The notes: generated by a model not told the origin, from the sequence alone. A stretch of DNA of 64,000 nt from Bisporella sp. PMI_857 (GCA_021307315.1 JAJSPD010000017.1:721755-785754), one strand, 5' to 3'. Counted from the stretch's first letter, positions 23,677 through 37,091 are shown. Numbers and translations: made by a program.

Positions 23677-24634
23677 ATTTGAAGAAAGGCGTAACTTGTG
23701 GACAGGACGGCAGGTTTTCATCACTTAGCTGATAGCTGGATGCAGCGGTCATAATTGAGGCAAAACTCTGAAGATGACATTCGTATGGTGGCTATCTGCG
23801 CTACGCAAACCAAGGTTACATAAATAGGTGCAGTGAAGGCTCTTGCAGACAGGTGTGGTATATTGTAGTCTTGTTTTCAGGGAGATCAAGTCAAGAGTTC
23901 ACACGGCCAGTCTATGTCATGGTATCAAGCATTCAAAGCTTTTGTGAACTTTTCCGCAAGCCATAGACACAGCGGTATATTTAATTGGATAGATCTCATG
24001 TACTATGTGATGTGTACTCGTTAATGCATCACAACAATGGCTCGGGGGACTTAAATGATAAGCGGGAACATACAGTGGAGTGCAAAAAGTATTAACCCAT
24101 GTCATGCTAGCGTGATTATTAGTACGTAGTTTCAGGGCTGCGGGATTCAAACTGCGCATTTAAACTGCCCTGAAGACAGCCCTTGGCGTTGACATGGGTT
24201 AATACTTTTTGCACCCCACTGTACACACCGTTTTCGTCTTCGATGCCTCAGGCCTCGATGGAAATAATCCCTGTCAATATCAGGTTTCCAAGCCAAGCCG
24301 GAAGGCGATGACGTTGCAAGAAGAGCTTTGGAGCTACAGTAAAAGACACACGACTTTTGTCTTACTGACCAACCTCTTGCACACTTTCCACCACAATCAC
24401 AAAAACATTACCACCTCCGCTCCTCCTCGGCAATCTCTAATTCTCTGTGAGTACTGTCTCTCCTCCCTTTATCAAGAGCTTCTCGTGGCCTCAGCTACGG
24501 GAGTCCAATTTTCAGCTTAAAACTGAGAAAGAAGCCTTGCCTCAACATCAACTGACCAACATGTCTACAGGGGAAGTATAAGCCACACACATAAAACGTT
24601 CGCCTTCAATACAAAAAATAAAACCACGTCGAAA
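23677..24634. other. intergenic, contains a MITE
   Basis: This 958-base region lies between Dus3 and the BAP31-like gene. Its one distinct element is the 149-base inverted-repeat insertion at 24073-24221, listed separately. The remaining 400 bases before the next start presumably hold its promoter. Confidence 0.55.
24073..24221. mobile_element. MITE with 32-bp TIRs and TA target duplication (Tc1/mariner type)
   Basis: The left end, 24073-24104, begins CAGTGGAGTGCAAAAAGTAT and the right end, 24190-24221, is its reverse complement with a single A/G difference. TA flanks both sides (24071-24072 and 24222-24223). The CAGTGG start and TA duplication are hallmarks of Tc1/mariner elements. At 149 bases it cannot encode a transposase, so it would depend on one made elsewhere. 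Confidence 0.85.
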
Positions 24635-25478
24635 ATGACGCTCTACTATAGTCTTGTATGTCAGAGTTGCACGCCTCTTGTGTCCGGGCCACAATGCTTC
24701 TGTCGTCAAGGCAGAAGCCCTGTGGGACAAATCTTCTCCACACTACTAACACTCGGCGCATAGGTTTTCCTCCTGCTTGTGGCAGAGATGGCGCTGTTCA
24801 TGCTGCTCATCGTGCCTCTGCCTTTCACTATTCGCCGAAAGATGTTCACTTTTATGTACGTAGCTCGTGTATCAATGAAAGCACTACTAATACCCCTTCC
24901 AGAAGCGAGAGTCCACTAATAGCAAAGTTACAATATGGGATGAAGATAACTTTTATCTTCATTCTGATCCTGTTCATAGACAGTGTCAATCGCGTTTACC
25001 GCGTTCAGGTTGAGCTGGCTGAGAGCAACAAGCAGCAAGGAGGGTCTGTATCTAACCTCGTCTCCACTGGTCCGCCCGCAACTAATATTCCAACAGATCT
25101 GCCGTTCTTGGCCACGAGCGTATGGAGGTGCAAGCCCGCAAATTCTACTCCCAACGCAACATGTACCTCTGCGGCTTCACCCTCTTCCTTTCCTTAATCT
25201 TGAACCGCACCTACACCATGATTCTCGAGGTTCTCCGTCTTGAGGAGAAGGTCAAGAAATACGAAGGAGACCTAAAGGCTGGTGGAAAGGAGTCGACTAA
25301 GCTTGCTAATGCCGGAAATGCCGGAGAGATTGGCAGCCTGAAGAAGCAATTGGCGGAGAAGGAGCGCGATATTGAGACATTGAAGAAGCAGTCTGAAGGC
25401 CTGGGCAGAGAGTACAATGATCTGAGCGAGAAGTATGGCGCTACACAGAAGGACTTCACTCCTAAGAAGGACAGGTAG
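24635..25478 (+). CDS. BAP31/Yet-type ER membrane protein
   Basis: Four exons (24635-24655, 24764-24855, 24903-25043, 25097-25478; introns 108, 47 and 53 bases) give 211 residues. The start is MTLYYSLVFLLLVAEMALF, the conserved N-terminus of the family. Three membrane helices are visible (about residues 4-26, 45-65 and 102-120). The hallmark ARKFYSQRNMYLCGFTLFLS is present. The C-terminal half from about residue 125 is a coiled coil (EEKVKKYEGDLKAGG...KKQLAEKERDIETLKKQSEG) and the end, -K-K-D-R, is a dilysine ER-retrieval signal. Yeast Yet1-Yet3 assist membrane-protein export and interact with the translocon. The third donor, GTCTGT, is slightly unusual but gives the correct phase and family sequence. 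Confidence 0.9.
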
Positions 25479-28400
25479 ACCTCATAATTTCCTTGAGACT
25501 CATACTCGGTATATCGTGGAGCTGTGGCGGGGTGGCGCGTATACGAGAATGCGACAGACGGTGACAAGGAATTGTGGAATGTGAGTACATGAGACATTTT
25601 GACCGAAAAGAAAACGTGCGGTCTTGTTTGGCGTTTGGCTGCTTTCCATGAACTAAATTAACTAGCACAATAACATCCAAATATTCACCAGGACGCTGAC
25701 GCTTGTGCCGACTTTAAGCAAACTAGTCCTTGATATCGTTGGGCCGTACTCGTTTTAATTATATGGAAATCATAATTACTGATTCTGAAATTCTTGCATC
25801 CTCAGGATTTGTTTCTACAAGCTATTTTATTGCCCATGAACCAGACAAGTGTCCTACGCATGAATTGAGTATGCAGACGTCCCCAACACTATACCAGATA
25901 AATTAAACCGGCAATGCGTCATTTGGCAATACATTAATTAAGCCCATTCGCTTTATCCCAACTTATGCTACATATATTTCCTTTGGATCCTAAAGGTATT
26001 GGTTTAGGAGTGGTTGAGTGAGTAGTGATTCAGCCTTGCGTGCCAACCTCCACAATATGTACAACCTGCTCCGTGGCAATTAGTTGTGACTTGACGGATA
26101 GCTTTACTTCTCCAACTTATCCCTCAGCTTCAACTCAACCATGGCTTCTTCCTACACAGGCCCACTCGCTTCCTCTCACGACATTCCACCTTCTACCGGA
26201 TTATTCCTATCTAGTACAGTTTTCATTCCCAGCTATCAATCAATAAGCAACGTCTGAGGACGACATGCTGGTATGGCTGGTGTGATTCTACCACACATCG
26301 GTGACCAGCCGAAGGATTCGAGAATTCAAAGCTGGTCACATATCTTGATCGTCATGTCACACCTTCCTCTCTTTACTTTTCTCTAAAAATATCGCAAATG
26401 ATTCAGAATCAAACGTACAGTCTCGTCTTTTACGCAATACTACTTTCTATCGACCTGAGGCTATTCCTCAATCTAAGCAAGCCGGAATCATATCCACACG
26501 GATAGCTACCTATACAGGAGTTTTATAAAGTTGAGAGTTTTTCAGTCGCGCTTGCTGAGAGCATTGCTCTGAGACAACGTATCTCTCGAGATGTTTGCGT
26601 ATGTCAAGATCGACCAAAGTCACTTAAGTCGAAAGCTACAGTAGTTAGCTTTGTCAATCAAGATACGCCCTTTCGAGCCTCCACACAGCCATCGCTTAGC
26701 AGAGTCACTATTAGCATTCGCTTATCAGCCCAGAACCATGGCCGTTCTCAAATTCTACCAAGGCTTTAGCTGAGCATGAGGAGCCCGGACGAAATTGCGG
26801 TAGAGCACTCTGACCCTGTAACGGCAGAATGGCTAACGCCTCTTGCCATATCGAAATACATCAAGACAGTTGACAACGCTGAGTATAGTGACTCGTAAAA
26901 GCTCGTTAGTTTCACTATTAGTCAATTTCTAAATTCTATATCAAGACGAGAATTGCACCTCCTTTAAAAATCGGCAACGACAGAAAAATAGGCTATATTT
27001 GTTTTGTCGATGGCAAGCTGACATGGAAATTACATGTGGAGAAAAAAAAGCTAAAAGGTGTCGAATAGCATCTGGGGAGATCAGGTCACGGGCTTCAAAG
27101 AAGGAAACGGAAGTTCAACTAGAAATTCGACTGAAAAGAAGTTCCAGTTTACGAAGACTACTAATAGTGAATCCCTTTCCCAAAGCATCACTCACGTTGA
27201 CGTCTATGGCAGTTTGCTGATGAAGCAGGGCCTAATTGTGTTAAGCGTATGGCAGAGCAAATGGTAAGTATAGCAAAAACTTTCAACTCCGGCCATAGAT
27301 TTGAGTCTTGGATCTAATATCCGACAGGGGGATGTTGGAACCATTAAAGCCAAAGTATACAGAGAAGATTACAGCAAGAAAGAAGATGTAACTGGCACAG
27401 GTACGTCCGCGAGTTTTATGGAGAATCTAGATCAAGTACTAGAGAAAGCTATTAAGGGCTAGGAAAGGAGCCAGGTGTAGCGTAAGTCTAGTCATGTTAA
27501 CTCTTGATTATCCTAGAAGCTAATAATGCACATTTAGACGTTGGCGCAAGGAATGAGTTAATCGCGGCGATGTTTGGAAAGCAAATTTGAAAGATGGAGA
27601 AGACAGAACCCTTGTAGTCTTTCGCTTTCTTTCCTGTTCTGAGGGTATGCCTGGTTCTAGCATATGAGCTCATTCTGCAGCATCAATGTTCATATAACTG
27701 CCCTTAGGGAACTGCAAATGATTCCCCGCACGCCTTCGTCGCCTCAAAGTCCTAGCCTATTTGTCCCGAGCTCTCCTGACCTCGACGAAGACGGCTTAGC
27801 TGCAGATGACCTTCAACAGCTAGCAGAGCGACAACGTATTAGGGAAGAAGAAAAACGAGCCTTATCACCGAAAAGCAGAAAGAGAGGCAAGCTATGGCTC
27901 GTGTCAAAGGGGAGGTCCAGCGGAAAGTTTTAAAGTGAGAGTCTGTTGCTGAAGAGCGGCCCCAAAAGAGGCAGCGAACAGATAGCAGAATTGAAATTGA
28001 TCTTACGAGCGATAATTAAGGGTATTGGACTTTACTTTATGACGTTATAGCGTCTGATCTATGTTGCGTTGACTTCAATCGGAGTAATGGAACCATAAAT
28101 TTAACGTTTACGGATTGCATTTTCAATAGTATCACCAATATTAGTATACTATTTGGAAGTCCTTCTAATTTCGTTACCTGTGGTTCGTGTTCCTACACAC
28201 AAAACAAATCTGATTGTCGTGCCTGCTTTGATACATCGTAGGTTTCCGGCCATTCGGGGTGTAACACCATCACAAGCAAATGGTCTCATAAGCCATCTTT
28301 GTTTTTGATTCAATTTCACTCTTAAAAGCAAGGCCGTCATTGCAGACAATTTGGGCGGGCAGGTGCTTAGAATTACTACTTTGAAGTTCAAACCCTCAAT

Positions 28401-31400
28401 CTTCGAGCTGCATTGGTATATTCTCATCCGTATTAATATGCCCAAACTAGTGTCAGGATAAATGCCCAACTCTCGTCGACGGTTCCCGAGAACGTGCTAA
28501 TTGTACATACTTGAAGTAAAACCACCGAAGAAAACAATGTCGTGTCGGCCCATGTCTATGGCCACGTAAACCTTGCTATTGTTGGTGGTGCTTAAATAAT
28601 GCATCAGTTTGACTGTATAAGAGCTGTGTTTCAATAAGCAGTCGCAGCTATATGAGCTTAGATAATCCAATCGATGTAGTAATGAAGAATTGGTCAAAAT
28701 AAAGCATAATATAGGAAAGAAATGATGTTTCTTGGTCTTTCGATTGGCTTTACGCTCAGGTATTAGGAGATAATCTACGACCGTGGCGGCGCGAAGATGT
28801 TATTCTGAGTGTACTAAAGGGGGGTTGGCGAATCAGATGCACAGTTGCAAGAAAATATAAGCTTACTCTGGCTCCGTATCAAAAACTTGCTATGGAAAGA
28901 AATCTCCAAAGAAAAGAGGGTCTCAATAAAAAATATTATTCGACGAAGAAAACTTGACTTTGGCGCGTTTTCACTTTCTTTCGTCTTCTGCCTACTCAGC
29001 TGCTTCTTTCTCCATATATTTAACAATTTCTTGGTCCATCTCCTCTCACCCGGCGTTGCCTTGGCCGTTGCAACAATTACCGGAGCGATGGGCCACCTTG
29101 GCTATCGCTTTGATCGTAGGCGAGCTTCATCTCCTTGGCATTTTTGGCAATATGCCTGGCGCGACAAGAATACTACATCTTGAAAATAGGTGTCCTACCT
29201 GTTGAGTCATGAACCCACTTACTCTACAGTGGACAGCGATGATCCTTAAAAGATGCAACTCTTTGCCGATCTCGTCGTAGGGGCCAGTGAGTATTAATCG
29301 TCCCTGTATACAATAAACTCTCAAAAAGCGATCTAAATTAAACATACTGAGAAATCAGCTTATTCTGCAGAATCCACGAAGACCTCGTGATGTGAAATTT
29401 TATGAGTAGAGGTACACTGTTCTGGTGATTTATAAAGAGAAGAATTCCATGGTGGCGCTTTGGGTAGAAATATATATGCCCATTTCAAATATTTTATTAT
29501 TATTATTAAACATTGCAATTCAATGCCGACTAAGGTGGTAACTGGTTCGTCCCGCCGAATGCGGATCGTCATCCACTGAGTCCAGCAGCCAAGGATATGT
29601 TATTGTGACTGCAAGGCTATATTCTGGTTCAATTTGATCGTACCCATGATCAGTGCATTCTTTGTAGAGCTAATTACGATATGTAAAATGCTTTCATTCA
29701 ATAGGTAGACAGAAACTGGAAGGTGTCTCCGTTATCTGAACTACCATAAAATTCCTCTACCACACAACCCGCTTTTTCATCTATGCATATATACGCAATT
29801 TTACATTGATTGTAACTTTCTAGTCATGATTAAAGGTCTCTATTTACACCTTATCCCGGTATCTAAATTGCGATTGCATGTATGAAACGTAACCAATTCT
29901 CATCTGATATATGTTGCATATTTACATTTCAATTTATCTGCCAGGAACAAATATAAAACCACTTGTATTAATCTAGTTACAGTTTATTCAAGTTTGATTT
30001 TACGTAGACAAGTCCGTGGGGGATTTAAATAGTTAACAAATCATAACCCTGTTAAAACCTCGCTTCAATTTCCCTATTTGGTACGCCATAAAGGGGTCGC
30101 ATGCTTTTATCAGCACGAGTCACTCACACAGGTAGGCAGGGATTGATTGAATGAAACACCTCAAGCTTAGTCAGTGCCTTTGATATGAAAACAAAGGAGG
30201 ATATATATGTAAAAGGTTAAATGTCGCTTTTTAAAAAAGCTTCTCGAAGTAAAGGACTAGAGAAAAAAGCGGACTATCAATAAAAACGGCATTGTGGTAG
30301 CATTGAATGTGCATTTTAGGTGTTGCTGGTGCTGACAGGGTGTTCATTCAAATCCTGCAGCCACTGGTGTCAGTTAAATTATTATCCATAACACACTTTT
30401 CAAAAGCCATATGGGATTACAATAGGATGGTGTTAAAATTTACGTTGAACAAGTATTATGCGTGCATACGGGTCATTCCGCATAAGTGCGCTAAGCTAAG
30501 GCCGGACTAAATTAAATGGACAATTGAATAATGTCAAGGCTAAATATCTGAAGCTAATCATCTTCCACGTCCTTTAATATTGACTGTGTATATGTATTGA
30601 TAGTGCCATTGTCATCAAAAGTCATCAGTATGCAAAATTCGCTAATTTTCGAATCAAAATTCCACGGCCAGGCGCGCCGTCATGGTGCGATTAAGTACTG
30701 TGCTGCATGAATTGTCAAAATGGGCTTCGATAGGACGTTCGTCTTGATTAAGCGCTCTGAGTGGAAAAGTCGTAGTTGTTTCTAGTATACCTGTTGGCGA
30801 CTTAATGTAACATCCTATTTTTTGATATCGGCTGTGCGCCGGGCTACTCCCCTATCCAAATATTTGATCGAGGACTTGGATTATACGCTTGTCATTGCTT
30901 TCTAGGCGGTAGATAATGACGACTATGGAGTGAATACTCGCACTACTGAGGATCCATCTTAATTAACATGTAGCTGATTCGGCGGCGCTTTACATATACA
31001 CTCCATCCTTACTATGGCCTGTTTAAGGTATGCTAGCATTACCTTACGAAGTGGAGACGACGCTTCTACAGAGCAATCACTTCCCTCATGCTCACATCCT
31101 TTTTTCATGCTTACTTAGTGATGCTGATATGCTCCTTAGAGGGAAATCGTTTACGTGATCACGGGAAATCAGAGACAGTAGACAATCTTCCATGTTTCTC
31201 AGTGCAGATCCTTTCCATTTCTAATACTAATTCTACTACCTCCCTAGCGGTCTTGAGCCTTTCTACGAGTGGCGATCTGTAATAAATATTCGCTAGTCTT
31301 ACCAGAAATCTTTCGTTACAGAAATTTATGAACTTGTAAGAGCACTCCACCGGTTAGAAAACGCAGCAATAGATGCCGCGAGAAGCCTCTCACACTATGA

Positions 31401-33330
31401 AGTATGGGATAAAGGTTTGGCTTGATCATTGGCTTCCTCAGACGTGTCCTCCACAATACCATCCCTTGGATCCGCTTGACATAACTGTTGTTCCACTGGA
31501 GAGGCGAACTATAGCTAATGGCTCTGTAACAGCTACCCCCCTTGTATCTGGTTGATTTGTTCAGGCTCTCCCAAGCTGATATCATGATCAAGCTGCGTGA
31601 GCTTGGCTTTAAATATCCTAAACGCTTCGTAACAATTAATGTATGCTAGAATATTTTGTTTTTGAACGCGCACTATCATAGCCTCTATTATTTTTTTATA
31701 GAGCCTTTGCATGAAGCCCTTGAGAGCCCAGAAGAAGCAGGGGAGACTTCGAGCTTTGAAAGGCTTATTCGACGACTGTTGGATATCCATGGAGGACGAT
31801 TTAGGGTGGCAAGACGAACGGGCAGGCCCGGCAGAACCTATGCTATCTTCGCTCTGTGACATTTGAAATATTAGGGAGGTTTTGTTGCTCTTCATTGATA
31901 GGTCTGGGCTACCATCCACCTCCACCAACACTCTGGACGAACCAATTGGAAAGATTGCTACTTCCCTCGTATATCCCGTCTGAGTCTATAAGTTTCGTGG
32001 ATGCCGATAGTTTAGGTCGTTTTCTTGGAGTATTGGGGCACAAAATTAGACCAAATTGACCTTATGATTCGACAGTACTCTGACGGAAAGGCCATATCGT
32101 TAGCGTTGATGTGGTTTCGTTTGTCCAGTGACTTTTAAGAACTTCCGTGATTTTATCTGTAGAGCGGGGTGAAACACCTAGCGTGAGTATATCATTAGAA
32201 GGGCAGTATGAGTAGAACTGGCTAGTAAGACCTCCCTTATTGCCTTGAATACACCTTCACGCTCCAATATTTTTTAGTACCACAATAATATTGGTACTGG
32301 ATAACTAGGCTAGTTTTTACCTGTCTTGTTAATGTGTATGCCGGGACGGCAACGCAGACAAGTACACTGTAACCGCTCTGCGCTAGAATATTTACTGTGT
32401 TTCTTTGGAGTGGTGCTGCAAGTTTCAGTGGAGGGTCGAGATATTGTTGGTAAAGAAAGATAGACGTAGCAATGAAACATACGTTTATGTGGCCAAGCAG
32501 GCGCGACATCCATTCAATCGTATGAATCAATTTATACATGTACTTAGGTATTGGGACAAATGCTTGTTCGCTGTGGCGGTTAATATGCTGGGCTACATAA
32601 TAGGATTAGAAGACAAAATTCAATCATTCTTAGTGAAAAGTCGAAGTATATGCAAACACTCTACTTCAATTTGAGTAGAATGAATAAGAGACAACTTGCT
32701 TTTGTCATATCGTCATGCTCCAAATTTTCTTAGCAGGACTAGGTCAACAGTGTCAAGTTGATAGAAATAATATCTACGACTATCACCACCGCGCTAGTAG
32801 ACGCAGCGCACTACGTCTAGATGTGCAGAGAATGCTTTAATAAGCATGATTAATATAAGAAACTCGTGCTATATGCAATCCCGTCATGCGATCAAGCTTG
32901 TGGAATAGAGTTAGCATAACTCGTGGCGACCATATGGCTCTGCAAATAACCACAAGAACATGGAAAAGAAGTGACCATCCAAGTGAGGCTAATTTGGCCG
33001 ATAACTGGATTGGTGCATATGTCAAATATCAAGATGGCCGTGCCCCTATCTCCACATACTTGGATCCAAATGAGGATAAAGTTTACCGCCGACGTGCACA
33101 AAACCTAAGACAAAGTGTATTTGGCGGAAACGTCTATCATGGTGAGAATTTGGATTTTCTATATACAACATGAGAGATGAAGTCCAGATCCACGCAATGC
33201 AGCCTGCGCCCCCAAACCTTTGATATTCTTACAACTCCTTCCCCCCCCCAAAAACCCCTCCCATCGAGTCTTATGTATTATTCAAGAACCAGCGATCTAT
33301 GACATCCACAATCGTCTAATATATTCAACT
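25479..33330. other. gene-poor region, 7.9 kb
   Basis: No intact gene could be supported here. Open frames are short, switch frame and strand, and lack domains. The only stretch with protein-like character in a known fungal style is the decayed fragment at 27664-28018, listed separately. Base composition is moderately AT-rich but not as extreme as the RIP blocks. Old, heavily diverged repeats are plausible but no boundaries were found by eye. Confidence 0.5.
27664..28018 (+). pseudogene. decayed gene fragment with Pro/Ser stretch and acidic IDLT tail
   Basis: The first part (27721 onward) reads IPRTPSSPQSPSLF...LDEDGLAADDLQQLAERQRIREEEKRA, a Pro/Ser linker followed by a charged helix. After about 27885 the similarity to such proteins continues in another frame as an A-R-V-K-G-E-V-Q-R stretch, meets a stop, then resumes as EERPQKRQRTDSR and ends in IEIDLTSDN at a TAA. 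The terminal I-x-I-D-L-T resembles SUMO-interacting motifs. One frameshift and one internal stop make it a likely relic. I recognise the style from fungal repeat-associated hypothetical proteins but cannot name a family. Confidence 0.35.
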
Positions 33331-34156
33331 TTAGTTTGATTTGGCAACCTTCGACTTTCCAGCTTCCGTATGACCTGCAGCCTTTCTTTCCTCGATTTTC
33401 CGTTCCTCCGTTGCTACCATGTCTACAATCTATCAGTAGAGTACCACCAGATTGGTTGGATATCACTATACCTCTCCATAGATCCTCTCCAGCATAAGCT
33501 TCGTGGTGAATTCTTTTCTCGATCATATGTTTGTGTTCAGGGTCATTAGGATCCAACACCTTCACGGTTTCCCACCTTCCTCGACCCTTATTCGCGTCAC
33601 CAACCTCAAACGCCGCCGTCGCCACCAAAACAGCCAAGGTCAAGCCTTGCGCGTAGACTCTTGCTTGCACCAATTTCTGCGCCTTCGTCAAATATGGATT
33701 TCGACCCACTAAACCAAGGGCGATGCCCATACTGGCCACCCACGATGCCGTGACAATAGGATATCTGTTTTCTCTTCCCCAGTTCTTAGCCTTCTGCCAT
33801 GAGCTTTCGTTCGCCTTTGCCGCCGCAAGCTCCCTCGATGCTCTATCTTTGTAATCACGACTAGGGTCGCGCGACCATTCATATTTTCGGGAAGCACGAT
33901 CGGCGGAGATGATGGCTGTAAAGGTTGTGCTCGAGGATACGAGGAACGCTTTCATGGGCAGAGTAAGGTTTCGAATGATGTGAAATCGGGCATTGGCTGC
34001 GTATACTGCTGCTCCTCCCTAAATGTCCTTAGTTTGGGTTAACAATATCCGTTCACTTCAACATACCACTGCAAGACCAATTCCCCCTCCGATAAAGCCA
34101 CCCTTGAGCGTGGCATTGTAATGTTCCTGCTCTTCTTCCTTGGTGAGAATCTTCAT
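33331..34156 (-). CDS. RCF2: HIG1-domain mitochondrial protein, Rcf2-like
   Basis: Three exons (34067-34156, 33472-34018, 33331-33422; introns 47 and 49 bases) give 242 residues. The first join is in-frame after L-A-V and continues G-G-A-A-V-Y-A. The second restores L-W-R-D-M-V-A-T-E-E-R-K. Two hydrophobic segments near the N-terminus (about 19-40 and 50-67) precede a HIG1 domain at about 105-170 (ENRYPIVTASWVASMGIALG, VQARVYAQGLTLAVLVATAA). Rcf2 is an inner-membrane factor associated with cytochrome c oxidase and the III-IV supercomplex; N-terminal membrane helices plus a C-terminal HIG1 domain separate it from the shorter Rcf1. Confidence 0.85.
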
Positions 34157-34545
34157 TATCAAACTGTTGTTGCAAAATTGTAGTGCTGCGGAACAGAACG
34201 ATGTAGGCTCCTTGTGCAAAGCTTATGTTCAGAGTTAGATGCCCGAAGGTTTTCTCGCTGGTGGTAACGGGTATATGGTATAGCTGGGCCTTCTTTTATT
34301 CGTCTTTGTCAAGTACAAATACGTAGTAGAGATTTTTATTCAAGAAAACTGAAATAAGAGCCTTGTGTTGTGGTTATGGGACGACGGGAGTGGTATGATG
34401 TAGTGGATTTTATTATTTACCTTCGGAAATGTTTCGGGAAATCGAGAACCAACAGACAGCAAATCGACGTAAGTAGCCGGCTCTAGAGCTCGGGATGCTA
34501 CCGAGAGATATCGTTAGATCACGCAGGCTTGCTAATTTTACTTTC

Positions 34546-34580
34546 ATTTTTATTTTTATTATTTTTATTATTTTTATTTT
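34546..34580. repeat. TTTTTA-type simple repeat
   Basis: Alternating runs of T with single A, a degenerate microsatellite. Confidence 0.8.
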
Positions 34581-35913
34581 CAATATCCGTTCAGATCCCG
34601 AATTCCTTGACGGAGCAGCATCACGGTAGCGGGATTTGCGGGATGTGAGAGTTAGCGGGCATTCTGTACGGAGAAAGGACATTTGCTGATGTGATGCTAA
34701 TAGTGGGCTGTTCTTCTTGTAATGCTACTGTACTGTATACTTATTAAGCCGCCTTGTCCTGTCAGTGCGTCATAAGCCAACAACCGAGGGAAGGCAATCG
34801 GAACAGGACAGGAATAGGACTATATAAAGATTCTGCCTACTGTCTACTTTCCATTATCCTGCTGACATTAAATATCTAGCGCATGCTCTCTCTTTCTCTC
34901 CCCGACTAATATTTAACGCAAGACGTCTCTCCTTTTGTGTTTTACACTTCCGAGGAACCTCTCACATAGATTATAGTTGTTATCACGGTTGAGACTCCAA
35001 CTTTGGTTTATGACCTTGAGAAAATGGTCTATAAGGAATTACGTCGTCCCTGCCATTGTCATATTGAATGTCATGGGTGGTTACCGCGAGATCAATGGCG
35101 GAGGACCCGCCAAAAACATTCTGTAGATAGAGACTGTACTCATTCCTTCTAACCCATATGGGAGTTGTATTTGTCTGCTGGCCACGGCCGATTCATTTCT
35201 TTCCAAAGGCTTCGCCCTTTGTGTAGGATCTCCGGATGTGCGAAGTTGCCTTTTAAGCCCTCCGATCAATGTATCTGACAGGATAACTTCAGGTGGGTAG
35301 AGGTCAATTACAACTAACGATACCATAAATTAATATTGATCAACCGGTTCCTTACTCAAATCCAACAATAAACTTCTGTGTTACCAGACACACGGACACT
35401 CAAGGGAGCCACAGGCGGAGATTTCCTTACGCTTGTCTGGCACACAACAAACACACGTGGAGGAGCTGCCCATGTCACACGGGCGTGCTGCCCCGGATTG
35501 AGATGGACGGGGAATGCCTTGCGCAACGACTCATGTTAGGTTCATTCCATCAGGTAATGTTACATATTTGGTACTGAGTTCGGCCAGCAATACAAGTGTG
35601 ACAATTGGCTGAGAGCACGTAGGCAGGGCAGCATTAAACTTTGGGACAATATATGATGAGGTATGAACTGTTATCGGCGTTGTTGTGGCTAGTGCTACCA
35701 GAGTGTAACAGTACTCACAACCAAGCCGCTGTCATCATCATCATATAGGAGGAGTAGGGCTGGTATAGTATGCACCCGAGTCAGTCAGGACAATTTCTCT
35801 TCTATCTGATCCCACGTGGTCGGGTATATTGGCAACATAGAAATGCGTTTCTTCTCTGTGACATTAATTCATAAGTTTAGGGTAGTAGTAATAGTAGTGA
35901 ATTAAAGGTAAGT

Positions 35914-35937
35914 ACAGCACAGCACAGCACAGCACAG
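35914..35937. repeat. ACAGC pentanucleotide microsatellite
   Basis: Nearly five perfect copies of a five-base unit in a row. Confidence 0.85.
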
Positions 35938-36407
35938 TTTACAGGTGTAGCTATGGCTGCCTGCCTCATTGCCACGACTGTACCAACTTTCTAAAACAGC
36001 CCGAACACGTGTGGGGAGAAAGAAAGGCTTGAGTGCCCGGTAAGTAGCAGATGCAAACGGCCCCAGCACCTGCAAGAAGAAGTACAAGTATCGAACTGGC
36101 GTGGGATGTGCATGACTAAGTGTTGACGATTTAACTTGTTGAACGGGAATGGGGTCAACACAGCGTCAGTGGCAACCCAACCCCCAACCTTATATCGAGC
36201 TTACCTACCCGCCTAAGCTCATCTACTCGAATCTCGCCGCCCTACTTACCGCCGCCAGCTTGACCCTCTGACCGTGTTTCGTTCATCCACTTTGCATCGA
36301 GGAAACAGGCCCGCCAGGCGTATTTTTATGAAACCATCTTCCCCCCCCCAACTGTACCAGCCCGAGACTTGACCCGGCAAACTCTATACTGGGTCAATCA
36401 AGATCTC

Positions 36408-36457
36408 ATGATGATAATGATGATGATGATGATGATGATCATCATCATCATCACCAT
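36408..36457. repeat. (GAT)n/(ATC)n palindromic microsatellite
   Basis: A run of GAT triplets turns directly into ATC triplets near 36438. The two arms are complementary and could form a hairpin of about 18 base pairs. Confidence 0.85.
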
Positions 36458-37091
36458 ATTGTTTCCCTGCTGCTGGTGGTAGGAAAGGAAGCATAGCTTT
36501 TGCCTATATCCCCATGCTGATCTCCCTCATGCTGAGTAGAATGCATATGCGAGGAAAGGTAGTCGGGAATGAATTAATACTTGGACTCAGATTCAGATTC
36601 ACGTTCACGTGCCCGCCCCTTCTCCCTCCCACTCCCCGTTCCCTTCCGCGTGCACCGGCTTTACTTTTTACATGACATTACTTTATATTTATTTGTCTCC
36701 TGTTCCCTTTTCTCGACCCTTACAAAACCAAACCCGGACACGCTACCTCGATCACGTTAGCCAAAAAACAGTCCAGAGCCCATCCAGCTAAAAGTAAAAG
36801 AACGATGAGTGGGTCTCCATGGCGTCTCTCTAATTGGCTCTCATCCCCTTCCTCACTACCCCCTGCCTCCCCTCGACCTCCCGCTTCTTGACTTCGTTCG
36901 CCTCGCCCAATGTTGCTGCTGCTACTACTAAAGAGACTGACGACGACGACGACGACGGCGGCGGCATCGACTTCGTAGACGCTGACCTCGACGACCTCCT
37001 CGACATCTGTCCCTCGCATACCCCCTCAACCCTCTCACAGCCTCAAACTCCCCGTGATATCAGCCACTACAACAATCCCCCGTGCATTACC

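Larger units (their letters stand above)
34157..37091. promoter_or_regulatory. 2.9-kb divergent intergenic region upstream of the Sfp1-like gene
   Basis: This lies between the start codons of the Rcf2-like (minus) and Sfp1-like (plus) genes. Long upstream regions are common for fungal regulators, and a long 5' UTR for the zinc-finger gene is likely. It contains CT-rich stretches (36610-36720, 36840-36900) and three simple repeats, listed separately. An Asp-rich frame (about 36930-37000) is in phase with the downstream exon but has no ATG before it, so translation may start earlier through an unseen exon. Confidence 0.5.

Noticed and set aside
28149..28697. Minus-strand frames with an A-I-D-M-G motif, considered as an Hsp70-like relic
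   Set aside because: Only a few residues fit the actin/Hsp70 phosphate-1 motif and nothing downstream continues the family.
32886..33173. 95-codon plus-strand frame before the Rcf2-like gene
   Set aside because: No recognisable domain and an equally long frame overlaps on the opposite strand.
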